From Chitinilyticum piscinae (GTDB lineage Bacteria > Pseudomonadota > Gammaproteobacteria > Burkholderiales > Chitinibacteraceae), in the NCBI RefSeq assembly GCF_015223195.1, contig NZ_JADFUA010000001.1, positions 496,001 to 560,000 of the forward strand: a stretch of 64,000 nucleotides of DNA, given 5' to 3'. The translations under genes were made by a program, and so were the position numbers. Every line of letters begins with the position of its first letter. Position 1 is the stretch's first letter. The notes beneath the pieces are model-generated. The model worked only from the letters and a program-made list of their open reading frames with translations. It ran no database searches and was not told the origin of the DNA. Below, one piece after another: positions 25,910 to 34,812 of the stretch.

Positions 25910-27178
25910 TTACGGCAGCATCGGCCCCCAGGCTGGCTGGCGAACGTCGCCATTCTGCGCCTTCAGCCGCTGCTTCACGCGGCCGTCAACCGACACCACC
26001 GCCAGCGAACCACGAGCGCCGGTTTCGTACAGAATCATCTGGCCATTCGGAGCAAAGGTCGGCGAATCGTCCAGACCGGAATCGGTCAGCGTCATGCTCT
26101 GGCGGGTAGCCAGCTCCATGATCGCGACACGATAGCCCCCCTCGCGGCTAATGTAGGTCATCGTCTTGCCGTCCGGCGAGAATTTGGCGCCGGCATTGTA
26201 GGCGCCACCAAAGGTGACGCGCTCGACACCGCTGCCATCCCGGTTCATGCGGTAGATCTGCGGGCTGCCACCACGGTCAGAGGTGAAATAGATGCGGCCA
26301 TCCGGGCCGAAAGCCGGTTCGGTGTTGATGTCACCGGTGGTGGTCAAGCGGCGCAGATTGCTGCCGTCCAGATCTACCAGATACACATGGCTGCCACCAT
26401 CCTTGGTCAGTACCACGGCCAGCTGACGGCCATCGGGTGACCAGGCCGGAGCCGAATTGCTGCCCTTGAAATTGGCAGCCGCCCAGCGCTTGCCGGTTGC
26501 CAGCTCGTGCACATACACCGCTGGCTTCTGCGTTTCAAACGACACATATGCCAGGCGCCCGCCATCGGGCGACCATTTCGGCGACATGATCGGCAATTTG
26601 GAGCTCAGCACGCTTTGCGCGCCATAGCCATCGGCATCAGCCACCTGCAGCTCGTAGCGGTTCGGCGCCGTTTTCAGTACATAGGCAATCCGCGAGGCAA
26701 AAGCGCCCTTCTTGCCGGTGATCTTCTCGTAAATCATGTCGGCAATCTGGTGTGCCATGCGACGAGCCAGCGCCGGCGAACCGCGCTTCTCGAAGCTGAT
26801 CAGTTCCTTCTTGCTGGCCAGATCGATCAGCCAGAAGCGGATCACCAGTTCGTTGCCCTGCATTTCGGTGCGGCCAACCAGCATGGTCTGCGCGCCGCGC
26901 TGCAGCAGTGCTGCCGCATTGATCTCGGCAGGCGAAAACGGCACTGGCGACACATCGCCGGCACCGATCACCTTGAACAGGCCTGAAAGCGTCAGGTCAT
27001 TGCTGATGACCGGCGTCACAGGCTGCTTGAGACCGGCTTCGTTCTGGAACGGCGCAATCGCAATCGGGTATTGCTGGCTGCCGACACCAACCACTTCGAC
27101 CACCATATCGGCGTGGGCACCACCTGCCAGCAGCAAGCTGGTCGTTAGCGACACCAGAAGCTGTTTCATCCAACGCAT
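25910..27178 (-). CDS. tolB: Tol-Pal system protein TolB
   Basis: A 422-residue periplasmic beta-propeller with the signal peptide ending near GAHA. The N-terminal domain (VEVVGVGSQQYPIAIAPF) leads into propeller blades, each with a PxWSPDG-type repeat (APAWSPDGRQLA, EPAFGPDGRIYF, AKFSPDGKTMTY). TolB links Pal and TolA. A second Met at position 4 could be the real start. Directly follows tolA on the same strand. Confidence 0.95.
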   Translation of the reverse strand: MRWMKQLLVSLTTSLLLAGGAHADMVVEVVGVGSQQYPIAIAPFQNEAGLKQPVTPVISNDLTLSGLFKVIGAGDVSPVPFSPAEINAAALLQRGAQTMLVGRTEMQGNELVIRFWLIDLASKKELISFEKRGSPALARRMAHQIADMIYEKITGKKGAFASRIAYVLKTAPNRYELQVADADGYGAQSVLSSKLPIMSPKWSPDGGRLAYVSFETQKPAVYVHELATGKRWAAANFKGSNSAPAWSPDGRQLAVVLTKDGGSHVYLVDLDGSNLRRLTTTGDINTEPAFGPDGRIYFTSDRGGSPQIYRMNRDGSGVERVTFGGAYNAGAKFSPDGKTMTYISREGGYRVAIMELATRQSMTLTDSGLDDSPTFAPNGQMILYETGARGSLAVVSVDGRVKQRLKAQNGDVRQPAWGPMLP

Positions 27179-27202
27179 GAATCGGTTTCTCCTGTCAGGT
27201 TC

Positions 27203-28060
27203 TTATTTCGGACGGAATTTCCATTCCACCGAGCTGAAGTCGTTGTACGTGGCCCCGTTTTCCGGCTTGGGGAAAGGAGCCGAACGGCGGATTGCGGATT
27301 CGACCGCCTTGTCCCATTCCGGATCACCACTGGGCTTGAGCAGCTCGACATCACGCAGCTCGCCACTGGGCAGCAGCCGGATGCGGAATACCGCCTCCGG
27401 ATTGCCCTTCTCGCTGCTGTAGTTGATTTTCGACTTGATCAGCGCACCGACCCGATCGGCATAACCCCGGCCCAGCCCAGCCCCGGAACCATTACCCGGC
27501 CCGGTATTGCCGGTAGCCTTGGGATTGGTGCCGGTTCCACCGGGTTTACCCCCAGAAGTGCTTTTCGGCGCATCTGCATTTTTAGCGACATCAGCCATCG
27601 CTCCAGCAAGAATATCCGCCGAAGATTCACTAGGCTTCTTGGCCGGTGTTGGCTTCGGCGCAGGCGTTGCCTTGACCACTGCTGTCGGCTTGACCGGCTT
27701 CGGAGTCGGTGCCGCCGTCGGTTTGGGTGTCGGCGTGGGAGCAGGAGTCGGCTTGGGCGTCGGTGTAGCCCTGGGCAGCGGGGTCGGCTTCACCTTTTCG
27801 GCAATATCCGCCGGTTTCTGGTCTTCCGGCTGCGGTTTTTCCACCGGCTTGATTTTGACCTTCTCCGGCTCGACCGGCTTGGGGGCGACCGGTGCCGGTG
27901 GCGGGCCACCCCACAGCTCGACTTCGACCGGCTTGGGATGCTGGGTTTTCCATTGCACCGACAGCAGCAGCCCCAGCGCCAGCAGCAGATGCATGGCCAG
28001 GGTCAGCGCAAAGGCCAGGCCCTTGCGCTCGTTGCGGTCGATCTGATCCTGCCAGCGCAT
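27203..28060 (-). CDS. tolA: TolA with a proline-rich middle domain
   Basis: TolA spans from inner membrane to outer membrane proteins. The 285-residue product has an N-terminal membrane helix (residues about 15-35, H24 inside it), a middle region and a C-terminal TolA domain with GLGRGYADRVGALIKSKI and VFRIRLLPSGELRDVELLKPSGDPEWDKAVESAI. Unlike the alanine/lysine helix of E. coli, the middle is a run of Pro, Thr and Lys repeats (PTPKPTPAPTPTPKPT pattern), like TonB linkers. Starts 1 bp before the tolR stop. Confidence 0.92.
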   Translation of the reverse strand: MRWQDQIDRNERKGLAFALTLAMHLLLALGLLLSVQWKTQHPKPVEVELWGGPPPAPVAPKPVEPEKVKIKPVEKPQPEDQKPADIAEKVKPTPLPRATPTPKPTPAPTPTPKPTAAPTPKPVKPTAVVKATPAPKPTPAKKPSESSADILAGAMADVAKNADAPKSTSGGKPGGTGTNPKATGNTGPGNGSGAGLGRGYADRVGALIKSKINYSSEKGNPEAVFRIRLLPSGELRDVELLKPSGDPEWDKAVESAIRRSAPFPKPENGATYNDFSSVEWKFRPK

Positions 28061-28483
28061 TTACTTGGCCTGTACCTGCAGGGCAACACGCTCGATGTCG
28101 GCGGCTTTCAGCCCGTCCATCACGTTCATCACCTGTTCGTAGCGCACATTCTTGTCCGCTGAAATCACCACCGGCCGGGCATTATCGCCCTGGCCAGCCA
28201 GACTTTTCGCTGCAGCAACCAGCTGGGCGATGTCGGCATAGCCTTCACCCGGCTGTTCCGCCTTTTCTTTCAACTGCAGCGCGCCGTCCTTGTCGATCAT
28301 GACGAACAGCGGCGGTTGCGGGTTTTGCTGCTTGCTGGTCTTGCCAACGCTGGGCAGCTCGATGGTGCCCTGCTGCATCATCGGTGCGGCAACCATGAAG
28401 ATCACCAGCAGCACCAGCATCACGTCGATGTAGGGAACGACGTTGATTTCGCTCTTGGCGCGACGGGGTCGGCGGGTACGCAT
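28061..28483 (-). CDS. tolR: Tol-Pal system protein TolR
   Basis: A 140-residue ExbD-like inner membrane protein. One membrane segment carries the essential aspartate (D20, in PYIDVMLVLLVIFM), followed by a periplasmic domain. It works with TolQ as the proton-driven motor of the Tol complex. Sits between tolQ (12 bp upstream) and tolA. Confidence 0.95.
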   Translation of the reverse strand: MRTRRPRRAKSEINVVPYIDVMLVLLVIFMVAAPMMQQGTIELPSVGKTSKQQNPQPPLFVMIDKDGALQLKEKAEQPGEGYADIAQLVAAAKSLAGQGDNARPVVISADKNVRYEQVMNVMDGLKAADIERVALQVQAK

Positions 28484-28495
28484 GCCAGCGGCTCC

Positions 28496-29173
28496 TTAGC
28501 GAACGCTCTGGCGTTGCAGGATGTTGCTGAATTCCTCGATGAACGTATCGAAGCGGTTGGCCAGACGGTCGGCGTCCGCGGCAAAGCGGTTGTAGGCCAC
28601 CACGGCCGGAATCGCGGCAAACAGGCCGATGGCGGTTGCCACCAGCGCTTCGGCAATGTGCGGCGCAACCGTGGCCAGCGTGGCCGCCCCGACATTCCCC
28701 AGCCCCTTGAAGGCATACATGATGCCCCACACGGTACCGAACAGGCCGATATACGGCGAGACGGAACCAACCGATGCAAGGAAGGACGTGTGCTTGTCCA
28801 GATAATCGAGTTCACGCTGGCAGGCTGCCCGCATCGCGCGGCGGGTACCCTCCATCACGTCGGACAATTCCATGCCGGCTTTCTGGCGCAGCTTGAGGAA
28901 TTCGGCAAAACCGGCCTGAAAGATGTTTTCCATGCCCACGCCGTGTTCGCGGCGCACCTGCTCATACAGGGCATTGATGTCCGAACCGCTCCAGAAGCGT
29001 TCTTCGAACTGGTCGGTTTTCTTTTTCGCGGTGGAAATCGTGAAATGCTTGCTGAAGATGTACCACCACGACAGGAAGGACAGGATCAGCAGAATGGCCA
29101 TCACGGCCTGCACGACAAAGCTGGCCTGCAGTACCAGGGAAATGATGGACATGTCTTCAACGGGAGCGTTCAT
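28496..29173 (-). CDS. tolQ: Tol-Pal system protein TolQ
   Basis: A 225-residue ExbB-like membrane protein with three hydrophobic segments; the central hairpin (SVGSVSPYIGLFGTVWGIMYAF) and the third segment (IAEALVATAIGLFAAIPAVVAYN) match TolQ. The tol gene order QRAB-pal is normal, but the thioesterase ybgC that usually precedes tolQ is missing and ruvB sits there instead. Confidence 0.95.
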   Translation of the reverse strand: MNAPVEDMSIISLVLQASFVVQAVMAILLILSFLSWWYIFSKHFTISTAKKKTDQFEERFWSGSDINALYEQVRREHGVGMENIFQAGFAEFLKLRQKAGMELSDVMEGTRRAMRAACQRELDYLDKHTSFLASVGSVSPYIGLFGTVWGIMYAFKGLGNVGAATLATVAPHIAEALVATAIGLFAAIPAVVAYNRFAADADRLANRFDTFIEEFSNILQRQSVR

Positions 29174-29292
29174 GACGCGCTGATCTCCTGAAAAACGGGT
29201 AAATGGCCGGCAAGCAGGCTGGCCAGAGATTATTCAGCCCGCATTTTGGCTGGTTTTCGGGACAATTGTCATTGTTTACATGTCACAAAACG

Positions 29293-30339
29293 TCAGCGGT
29301 TGCCATCGCTTGCCGGTGGCTGCAAACCGAAATGCTGGTAGGCCGACAGCGTCGCGATGCGTCCCCGTGGCGTGCGCTGCAACAGACCCTGCTGAATCAG
29401 GTAAGGTTCCAGCACATCTTCGATGGTGTCCGGCGATTCGCCGATGGCTGCGGCGACGTTATCCAGCCCGACCGGGCCTCCGCCAAATTTCTCGATCACG
29501 GCAGCAAGCAGCTTGCGGTCCATCACATCCAGCCCGGCATGATCGACATCCAGCATCTGCAAGGCCGCATCGGCCACGTCGCGTGTCACCAGCCCGTCGT
29601 GTTTTACTTCGGCAAAATCACGTACCCGCCGCAGCAGGCGGTTGGCAATCCGCGGGGTACCGCGAGAACGGCGAGCGACTTCATACGCCCCCTGGGTATC
29701 CATCTGAACATTCAGCAAATTCGCTGATCGCACGACGATACGTGACAGTTCTTCCGCAGTATAAAACTCCAGTCGTGCAACAATGCCAAAACGGTCGCGC
29801 AGCGGATTGGTCAGCATACCCGCGCGAGTGGTCGCCCCAACCAGGGTGAAGGGGGGCAGATCCAGCTTGACCGACCGTGCGGCCGGCCCCTCGCCAATCA
29901 TGATGTCGAGCTGGAAATCTTCCAGCGCCGGGTAGAGGATTTCCTCGACGACCGGGCTAAGCCGGTGGATTTCATCGATGAACAACACATCGTGCGGCTC
30001 GAGATTGGTAAGAATGGCCGCCAGATCACCGGCCCGTTCCAGCACCGGGCCGGATGTCTGGCGCAGATTCACACCCAGTTCACGGGCAATGATGTGCGCC
30101 AGCGTGGTCTTGCCCAAGCCGGGAGGCCCAAACAACAGTACGTGGTCGAGTGCTTCGCCGCGTTTTTTCGCAGCCTCGATGAAAATTTCCAGCTGACCGC
30201 GTGCCTTCAGCTGTCCGACGTATTCGTCCAGCAGCTTGGGACGCAGCGCGCGTTCGAGCTGCTCTTCCTGCTGCGAGAGCGTTTTGGCTGTCACCATGCG
30301 CTCGGCAGGCAGGGCAGATAGGGAATCGGTTTCGATCAT
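29293..30339 (-). CDS. ruvB: Holliday junction helicase motor RuvB
   Basis: A 348-residue AAA+ motor that drives branch migration with RuvA. Walker [10 protein letters not shown], Walker [11 protein letters not shown] and GATTRAGML are present, and the C-terminal winged helix ends the protein with [15 protein letters not shown]. The normal partner ruvA is 1 kb upstream, split off by a PAP2 gene. Confidence 0.96.
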   Translation of the reverse strand: MIETDSLSALPAERMVTAKTLSQQEEQLERALRPKLLDEYVGQLKARGQLEIFIEAAKKRGEALDHVLLFGPPGLGKTTLAHIIARELGVNLRQTSGPVLERAGDLAAILTNLEPHDVLFIDEIHRLSPVVEEILYPALEDFQLDIMIGEGPAARSVKLDLPPFTLVGATTRAGMLTNPLRDRFGIVARLEFYTAEELSRIVVRSANLLNVQMDTQGAYEVARRSRGTPRIANRLLRRVRDFAEVKHDGLVTRDVADAALQMLDVDHAGLDVMDRKLLAAVIEKFGGGPVGLDNVAAAIGESPDTIEDVLEPYLIQQGLLQRTPRGRIATLSAYQHFGLQPPASDGNR

Positions 30340-30390
30340 GCTCAGCCGATCTCAAGCGGAAAAAGAACGATCGTACACCATTTTGCCAGC

Positions 30391-31005
30391 CTAGCTCTGC
30401 GTGCAGCAGCCAGATGGCGTGGTTCTGCCCGAATACCAGCGCACTAGCAGACAGCACCAAACGCCAGCGAGCAGATAGGCCGCCAGAATATCGGTCAGAT
30501 AATGCACTCCGAGAACCAGCCGCGCCATTCCCGACAGCAGCACCCAGATTGTCGCCAAAGTCAGCCAGAGTAGTTGCTGCCTTGGGTAATGCCGGATCAG
30601 TACGTTGGCGAGCAACACAGCCAGTGTCAGTGCTGCCATGGCATGCCCACTGGGAAACGAGCTGCTGTCGACCTGCATCAGGTGTTCCCAGTGTGGCCTC
30701 GGACGTGCAATCAGGCTCTTGGCCAGATAGTTCAGGCCCCAGCTGCCAAGCAATCCCGCGGGTATCAGCAAGGCAGCAAAGTAGTCCTGTCGGGTACGGG
30801 CGAACCAGCAGGCAAGCACCATGGCCAGCAAGAGCGTCACCGGGCCACTACCGATCAGGCCAATCTGCTGGCTGAGCGATACCAGCCAGTCATTGCGCGC
30901 ATACCACCAGCTGCCTACAGACGTATCCAGACTAGCCAATGCAGGAAAAGCCAACAGCAACACCACGAATGCCAGCAGCAGGGTAAAGCTCAGAAACAGG
31001 CGCAT
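30391..31005 (-). CDS. PAP2-family membrane phosphatase
   Basis: A 204-residue inner-membrane protein (ATG 31005; a 36-residue longer start at 31113 is possible) with the three PAP2 motifs: KSLIARPRP, SFPSGHAM, and ARLVLGVHYLTD. Such enzymes dephosphorylate undecaprenyl pyrophosphate or phosphatidic acids. Placed between ruvA and ruvB, on the same strand. Confidence 0.85.
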   Translation of the reverse strand: MRLFLSFTLLLAFVVLLLAFPALASLDTSVGSWWYARNDWLVSLSQQIGLIGSGPVTLLLAMVLACWFARTRQDYFAALLIPAGLLGSWGLNYLAKSLIARPRPHWEHLMQVDSSSFPSGHAMAALTLAVLLANVLIRHYPRQQLLWLTLATIWVLLSGMARLVLGVHYLTDILAAYLLAGVWCCLLVRWYSGRTTPSGCCTQS

Positions 31006-31387
31006 GGATGTTCGGATTTGCGTTTTCGATACGCTCAAGACCGCGAAAGCGTAGCCAGGTTCAGGCCACTTGCTGGCAGTTTTGCAGTTGGCAAGATCCT
31101 GAATCAATGCCATCTGCCATGAAAATACCGTGCCCAGCTGTCTTCACAGCCGGTTCTTAGTTCTTTCAAGAAAGAAAGATAGGAATAATGGATAAGCTTG
31201 GCTGAAGGCTGTGGATAAGCCGGTTTTTCCCTTGTCAATCAATCTGCTGGCACACTTCTCAAGCTGGGTACAAACGAGCCTTTTGGCTGTTGGCAAACTG
31301 GCGAGAAAAAACGTCGGCCGGTGTTCTGGCGCCACTTATTCAAGCCAGCACGCCGTTTATCCCCAGCCGGGCTGTGAACAAACCCGC
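31006..31387. other. Gene-poor stretch with DnaA-box-like 9-mers
   Basis: Between the PAP2 start and the ruvA stop no gene is visible. It contains a perfect DnaA-type box TGTGGATAA (31210-31218), TTATCCCCA (31357-31365) and a poorer AATGGATAA (31187-31195). It may also carry the PAP2 promoter. Confidence 0.4.
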
Positions 31388-31984
31388 TTATCTGGCCAGT
31401 GCCTTGAGTGCCTGCCGGATACCACTGCTGACATCGCAATCGGCTGGCAAGGTTTTCATTGCTGCGGTGGCTTCTTTCTCGTTGTAACCCAGCGCCTGCA
31501 AGGCTTGCAGGATATCGTCACGGATCGGCTCGCCACCTTTGCTACCTTCGCTGGCAGCAAACAGCGGGCCGGCAGATACCAGTTTTCCGAGCTTGCCACG
31601 CAATTCCAGGATCAGACGCTCGGCGGTTTTCTTGCCGATGCCGGGGATTTTCGACAGGCGTATCGCGTCTTCACTGGCCAGCGCCTGTGCAAATTCGTCG
31701 CTATTCATGCCGGAAAGGATGGCCAGCCCGATTTTGGGTCCGATACCGGATACCTTGATCAGCTCCCGAAAGGTGTCGCGTTCCTGGCGAGTGGCAAATC
31801 CGTAGAGCTGATGCGCATCTTCACGGATTGCAAGGTGCGTATACAGCACGCAGCTTTCACCCAGATGCGGCAGCACATAGAAGGTACTCATCGGCACATC
31901 GAGCTCGTAGGCTACGCCAGCGACATCAAGCAGAACATGTGGCGGCTGTTTTTCAACGAGGTGTCCGGTAAGGCGGCCAATCAT
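31388..31984 (-). CDS. ruvA: Holliday junction branch migration protein RuvA
   Basis: A 198-residue protein that holds the Holliday junction for RuvB. The N-terminal OB fold ([28 protein letters not shown]), helix-hairpin-helix motifs ([29 protein letters not shown]) and C-terminal UBA-like domain are all visible. Next gene upstream is tlpA. I see no LexA box in front of it. Confidence 0.96.
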   Translation of the reverse strand: MIGRLTGHLVEKQPPHVLLDVAGVAYELDVPMSTFYVLPHLGESCVLYTHLAIREDAHQLYGFATRQERDTFRELIKVSGIGPKIGLAILSGMNSDEFAQALASEDAIRLSKIPGIGKKTAERLILELRGKLGKLVSAGPLFAASEGSKGGEPIRDDILQALQALGYNEKEATAAMKTLPADCDVSSGIRQALKALAR

Positions 31985-32127
31985 GAGTGAAGAGTCTCTT
32001 GCAGTCAGCTAAGCCGCGAGTATACGTCCAAGCTGGCAATGCTGGCCGAACAGCTGTCACTGATTCCTGGTCGCTGCCGATGGCGCAACATCTTCCCCTG
32101 CAAGCCGGCAGTGCGGGACGAGCCACA

Positions 32128-32143
32128 GGTACTTATTAGTACC
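32128..32143. repeat. Short inverted repeat before ruvA
   Basis: GGTACT (32128-32133) and AGTACC (32138-32143) with a TATT loop form a perfect 6-bp palindrome in the AT-rich gap between ruvA and tlpA. It may end tlpA transcription or be an operator. Confidence 0.3.
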
Positions 32144-32204
32144 TATGCGGGTATTTACTTATAAGCCTTATATTTCAATAGCTACAGAAAAATACCTGCC
32201 TAGT

Positions 32205-32699
32205 TTAAGTACGTAATGCCGCCTCGATTTTGGCTTTTAGCTCATTCATGTCCGGCGTACCGACGTACTTCTGCAAAATGGCGCCATCCTTGCCAATGAG
32301 AAACGTGGTCGGCGTCAGATTTACGCCACCGAATGCGGTAGCTGCCGTGTTTTCCGTGTCGTGACTGATCAGAAACGGCAGCTGCATCTTTTGCTGGTAG
32401 GTATCGATGTAGTTGCGCTGGTCATACTGCATGGCAATCGCGACAGTCTGGTAGCCCTGCTGACCGTATTGCTGCTGGATTTTCACCAGATCAGGCATTT
32501 CCGCCATGCAACCAGAGCAGCTGGTAGCCCAGAAATTGACCAGAACGACTTTACCGCGTAGCTCCGTCAAAGACAGGCTCTTCTGATCCAGTGTCTTGAA
32601 TTGCAGTTCAGGAGCCATGTCCTTGCGGGGGATCAGCAGGAACGCTGCTGCAATCAGGATAACGACAATGATGGCTACAGGAATCAGACGTTGCTTCAT
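32205..32699 (-). CDS. TlpA/ResA-like thiol-disulfide protein
   Basis: A 164-residue periplasmic thioredoxin-like protein with an N-terminal anchor (residues 6-23) and active site CSGC (C61, C64) in NFWATSCSGCMAEM. The cis-Pro region is LTPTTF. Members of this family reduce cytochrome c or other periplasmic disulfides. Stand-alone, at the left side of the putative origin region. Confidence 0.88.
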   Translation of the reverse strand: MKQRLIPVAIIVVILIAAAFLLIPRKDMAPELQFKTLDQKSLSLTELRGKVVLVNFWATSCSGCMAEMPDLVKIQQQYGQQGYQTVAIAMQYDQRNYIDTYQQKMQLPFLISHDTENTAATAFGGVNLTPTTFLIGKDGAILQKYVGTPDMNELKAKIEAALRT

Positions 32700-33066
32700 G
32701 GATTGTTCAGTCGTTGAGCGTGGTTTGGTTCGCAGTTTACATCGACTGCGCAGCTAGAGACTGTGGTGGCTGATGAATGTTCCGTTTATCTACATAGTTT
32801 GATAAGAACAGGTAGGAAAAGATAATAGTGTTGGCTGTTTGCTGTGGATAAGTCATTTTTTCCTTTTTCATCAGCAACTTGGCTTCACATAAGGTGTGGG
32901 AGGAAATCGCATTGTGCCTGTGGATAGTTTGGCGATGAATTTTCAGCGCTGTTTTGCACCCCGGTTTCCCACAGGCAACATCCGTTTTTTCCACAAGCCA
33001 AGTGCTTGATTTGATTTGCGCTTTGTGAACAGCATGTATAATCCGCCGTTTTGATGGGGAAGCACG
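32700..33066. other. AT-rich intergenic region with DnaA-box-like cluster
   Basis: No convincing gene is present. 9-mers resembling TTATCCACA occur at 32786 (TTATCTACA), 32843-32851 (TGTGGATAA, perfect), 32919-32927 (TGTGGATAG), 32965 (TTTCCCACA) and 32987-32995 (TTTTCCACA). Gene direction diverges at this point, and the sequence is AT-rich. Candidate replication origin; alternatively just a promoter region. Confidence 0.4.
33037..33042 (+). promoter_or_regulatory. -10 box of the YlqF promoter
   Basis: TATAAT at 33037-33042 lies 25 bp before the ATG; a TTGCGC or TTGATT upstream could be the -35 box, but spacings are not ideal. Confidence 0.5.
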
Positions 33067-33975
33067 ATGGCAATTCAGTGGTTTCCGGGGCATATGCATG
33101 CGGCCCGGAAGAAAGTGGCGGAAACCATGGCCAAGGTCGACATGGTGATCGAGGTGGTTGACGCCCGTTTGCCGGTCTCCAGCTGCAACCCCATGATCAA
33201 TCAGCTGCGCCGATTCCGGCAGCGTCCTTCGCTGGTGATCATCAATAAAACCGACATGGCCGATCCGCAGCTCAATCAGGCCTGGCTGAACTGGTTCCGT
33301 CAGCAGCCTGATACCTTTGCCATGCTGCAGGGCGAAGATAACCGGGCACAGGCCGGCAGCCGCATCGGCGAGATGTGCCGCCAGATCGTGCCGCACCGCA
33401 CCGGGCAGGAAAAGCCGGTTCGCGCGATGATTCTGGGTATCCCCAACGTCGGCAAATCGACGCTGATGAACGCGCTGATGAAACGCAAGATAGCCAATGT
33501 GGCCGACACACCGGGGGTGACCAAAAGCCAGCAGCGCGTCGAATTGCCCAATGGCACGATCCTGTATGACACCCCGGGTTTGCTCTGGCCAAAACTGGAA
33601 AGCGAGCTTACCGGCTACCGTCTGGCACTGGGTGGTTCGATCGGCCGTAATGCCTACGACGAAGTTGACGTGGCCTGGTTTGCCATCGAGACGCTGCGCG
33701 AGCGTTTCCCTGATGCATTGATCACGCGCTACAAGCTGAAGACACTCGAAGGTGAAGTCGAAACCATTTTCAACGCGATTGCCCGGCAGCGTGGCGCTGT
33801 GATGAGTGGTGGCCGCATCGACGAGCAGAAAGCCGCCGAGCTGATCATCACCGATTTCCGCAGTGGCAATCTGGGACGCCTGACACTGGAACGGCCGGAG
33901 GAATTTACCGGTCTGCCGACGTTCAACGCCAAGCTTGATGATCTGCCAGCTGACGAGGAAACCGATGAAGCGTGA
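33067..33975 (+). CDS. ylqF: Ribosome biogenesis GTPase YlqF/RbgA
   Basis: A 302-residue circularly permuted GTPase that aids assembly of the 50S subunit. The order is G4 (NKTD), then G1 (GIPNVGKST), then G3 (DTPG), and a C-terminal helical domain. The N-terminus MAIQWFPGHMHAARK is typical. First gene on the plus strand after the divergence point. Confidence 0.9.
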   Translation: MAIQWFPGHMHAARKKVAETMAKVDMVIEVVDARLPVSSCNPMINQLRRFRQRPSLVIINKTDMADPQLNQAWLNWFRQQPDTFAMLQGEDNRAQAGSRIGEMCRQIVPHRTGQEKPVRAMILGIPNVGKSTLMNALMKRKIANVADTPGVTKSQQRVELPNGTILYDTPGLLWPKLESELTGYRLALGGSIGRNAYDEVDVAWFAIETLRERFPDALITRYKLKTLEGEVETIFNAIARQRGAVMSGGRIDEQKAAELIITDFRSGNLGRLTLERPEEFTGLPTFNAKLDDLPADEETDEA

Positions 33976-34067
33976 GTGCGGCAGGTGATACAGCCTGCCT
34001 TGCAGAGATTGTCATGCCACGAAATGGGCATACAATCGTGAGTGGTGCCTAGCAAACGGAATACGTC

Positions 34068-34271
34068 ATGGAAGCAGAACTCGCCGCTCTCGAGGACAAG
34101 GTTGTTCAGCTGGTGCGTCTGGCCAGCAGCCTGCGCAACGAAAACCGCAATCTGCGCCAGCAGGTGCTGTCCCTGCGCGAGGATAATGCGCGGCTGGCCG
34201 AAAAGGTCGAGGGCAGCAAGCACCGTGTTGCCGCCATTCTTGCCAAACTGCCGGAGCAAGGCGATGAGTGA
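34068..34271 (+). CDS. Small coiled-coil protein before ZapA (TIGR02449-like)
   Basis: A 67-residue protein that is one long heptad-rich helix (ALEDKVVQLVRLASSLRNENRNLRQQVLSL). Such proteins are often encoded just before zapA, and the two genes overlap by 8 bp here. Likely a helper of the division ring. TIGR02449 assignment is my recognition, without search. Confidence 0.75.
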   Translation: MEAELAALEDKVVQLVRLASSLRNENRNLRQQVLSLREDNARLAEKVEGSKHRVAAILAKLPEQGDE

Positions 34272-34578
34272 ACAGACGATCAAGCAGCTGGATGTGAGCA
34301 TCATGGGCCGCGAATTCCGGGTAGCTTGTCCGGTAGAGGAAGAAGCCACCTTGCTGCAGGCTGTCCAATTGCTGGATCAGCGCATGCACGATATTCGTAA
34401 TGCTGGAAAGGTAATCGGCATCGAGAAAATCGCGATCATGGCGGCACTGAATCTGACCCATGAATACCTGCATACCCGGGTCGGTGACGGTTTTGACATT
34501 GGCACGATTCAGCGTAGAATTGGTGACATGAATTCGACGATTGATGCAGTCCTAGCCGAACAGCAGCAGCTGTTCTGA
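34264..34578 (+). CDS. zapA: Cell division protein ZapA
   Basis: A 104-residue protein that crosslinks FtsZ filaments. N-terminal MSEQTIKQLDVSIMGREFRVACP and the coiled-coil C-terminus match. Starts inside the coiled-coil gene and is directly followed by 6S RNA, the usual gene order. Confidence 0.9.
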   Translation: MSEQTIKQLDVSIMGREFRVACPVEEEATLLQAVQLLDQRMHDIRNAGKVIGIEKIAIMAALNLTHEYLHTRVGDGFDIGTIQRRIGDMNSTIDAVLAEQQQLF

Positions 34579-34589
34579 CTGCCGCGATC

Positions 34590-34783
34590 GCAGGGTTTGC
34601 TTTCCTGCGGTGTTTGAAAAGGCTCATATTCTTAGAACCGATTCACATACCCCGGTTGCCAGCCACTCAATGCCTGTTGTGAGCGTTCCCTAGCTGAACG
34701 CACCTGATGGCACAGGCCGGCGACCCCTTGAACCTCAGGGTTCAAGATGCGAGCCAGATCGGCACTTGCGGGAAAGCCCTCCT
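34590..34783 (+). ncRNA. ssrS: 6S RNA
   Basis: In the classical place between zapA and the cyclo-ligase gene. A closing stem GCTTTCCTGC (34599-34608) with GCGGGAAAGC (34768-34777), one G-U pair, gives about 190 nt. Near the 3' end CCTTGAAC-(CT)-CAGGGTTCAAG matches the hairpin in E. coli 6S. The RNA mimics an open promoter and binds sigma-70 RNA polymerase. Ends are estimated by pairing. Confidence 0.85.
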
Positions 34784-34812
34784 CATCTTCTCCCCGATCC
34801 CCCCATAGAGTG

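Noticed and set aside
31985-32204. LexA (SOS) box before ruvA
   Set aside because: No CTGT-N8-ACAG palindrome in the gap; only GGTACT/AGTACC.
32737-33396. Minus-strand open frame across the AT-rich region
   Set aside because: It extends into ylqF in antisense, has no ribosome site or family features; the DnaA-box reading explains the sequence better.
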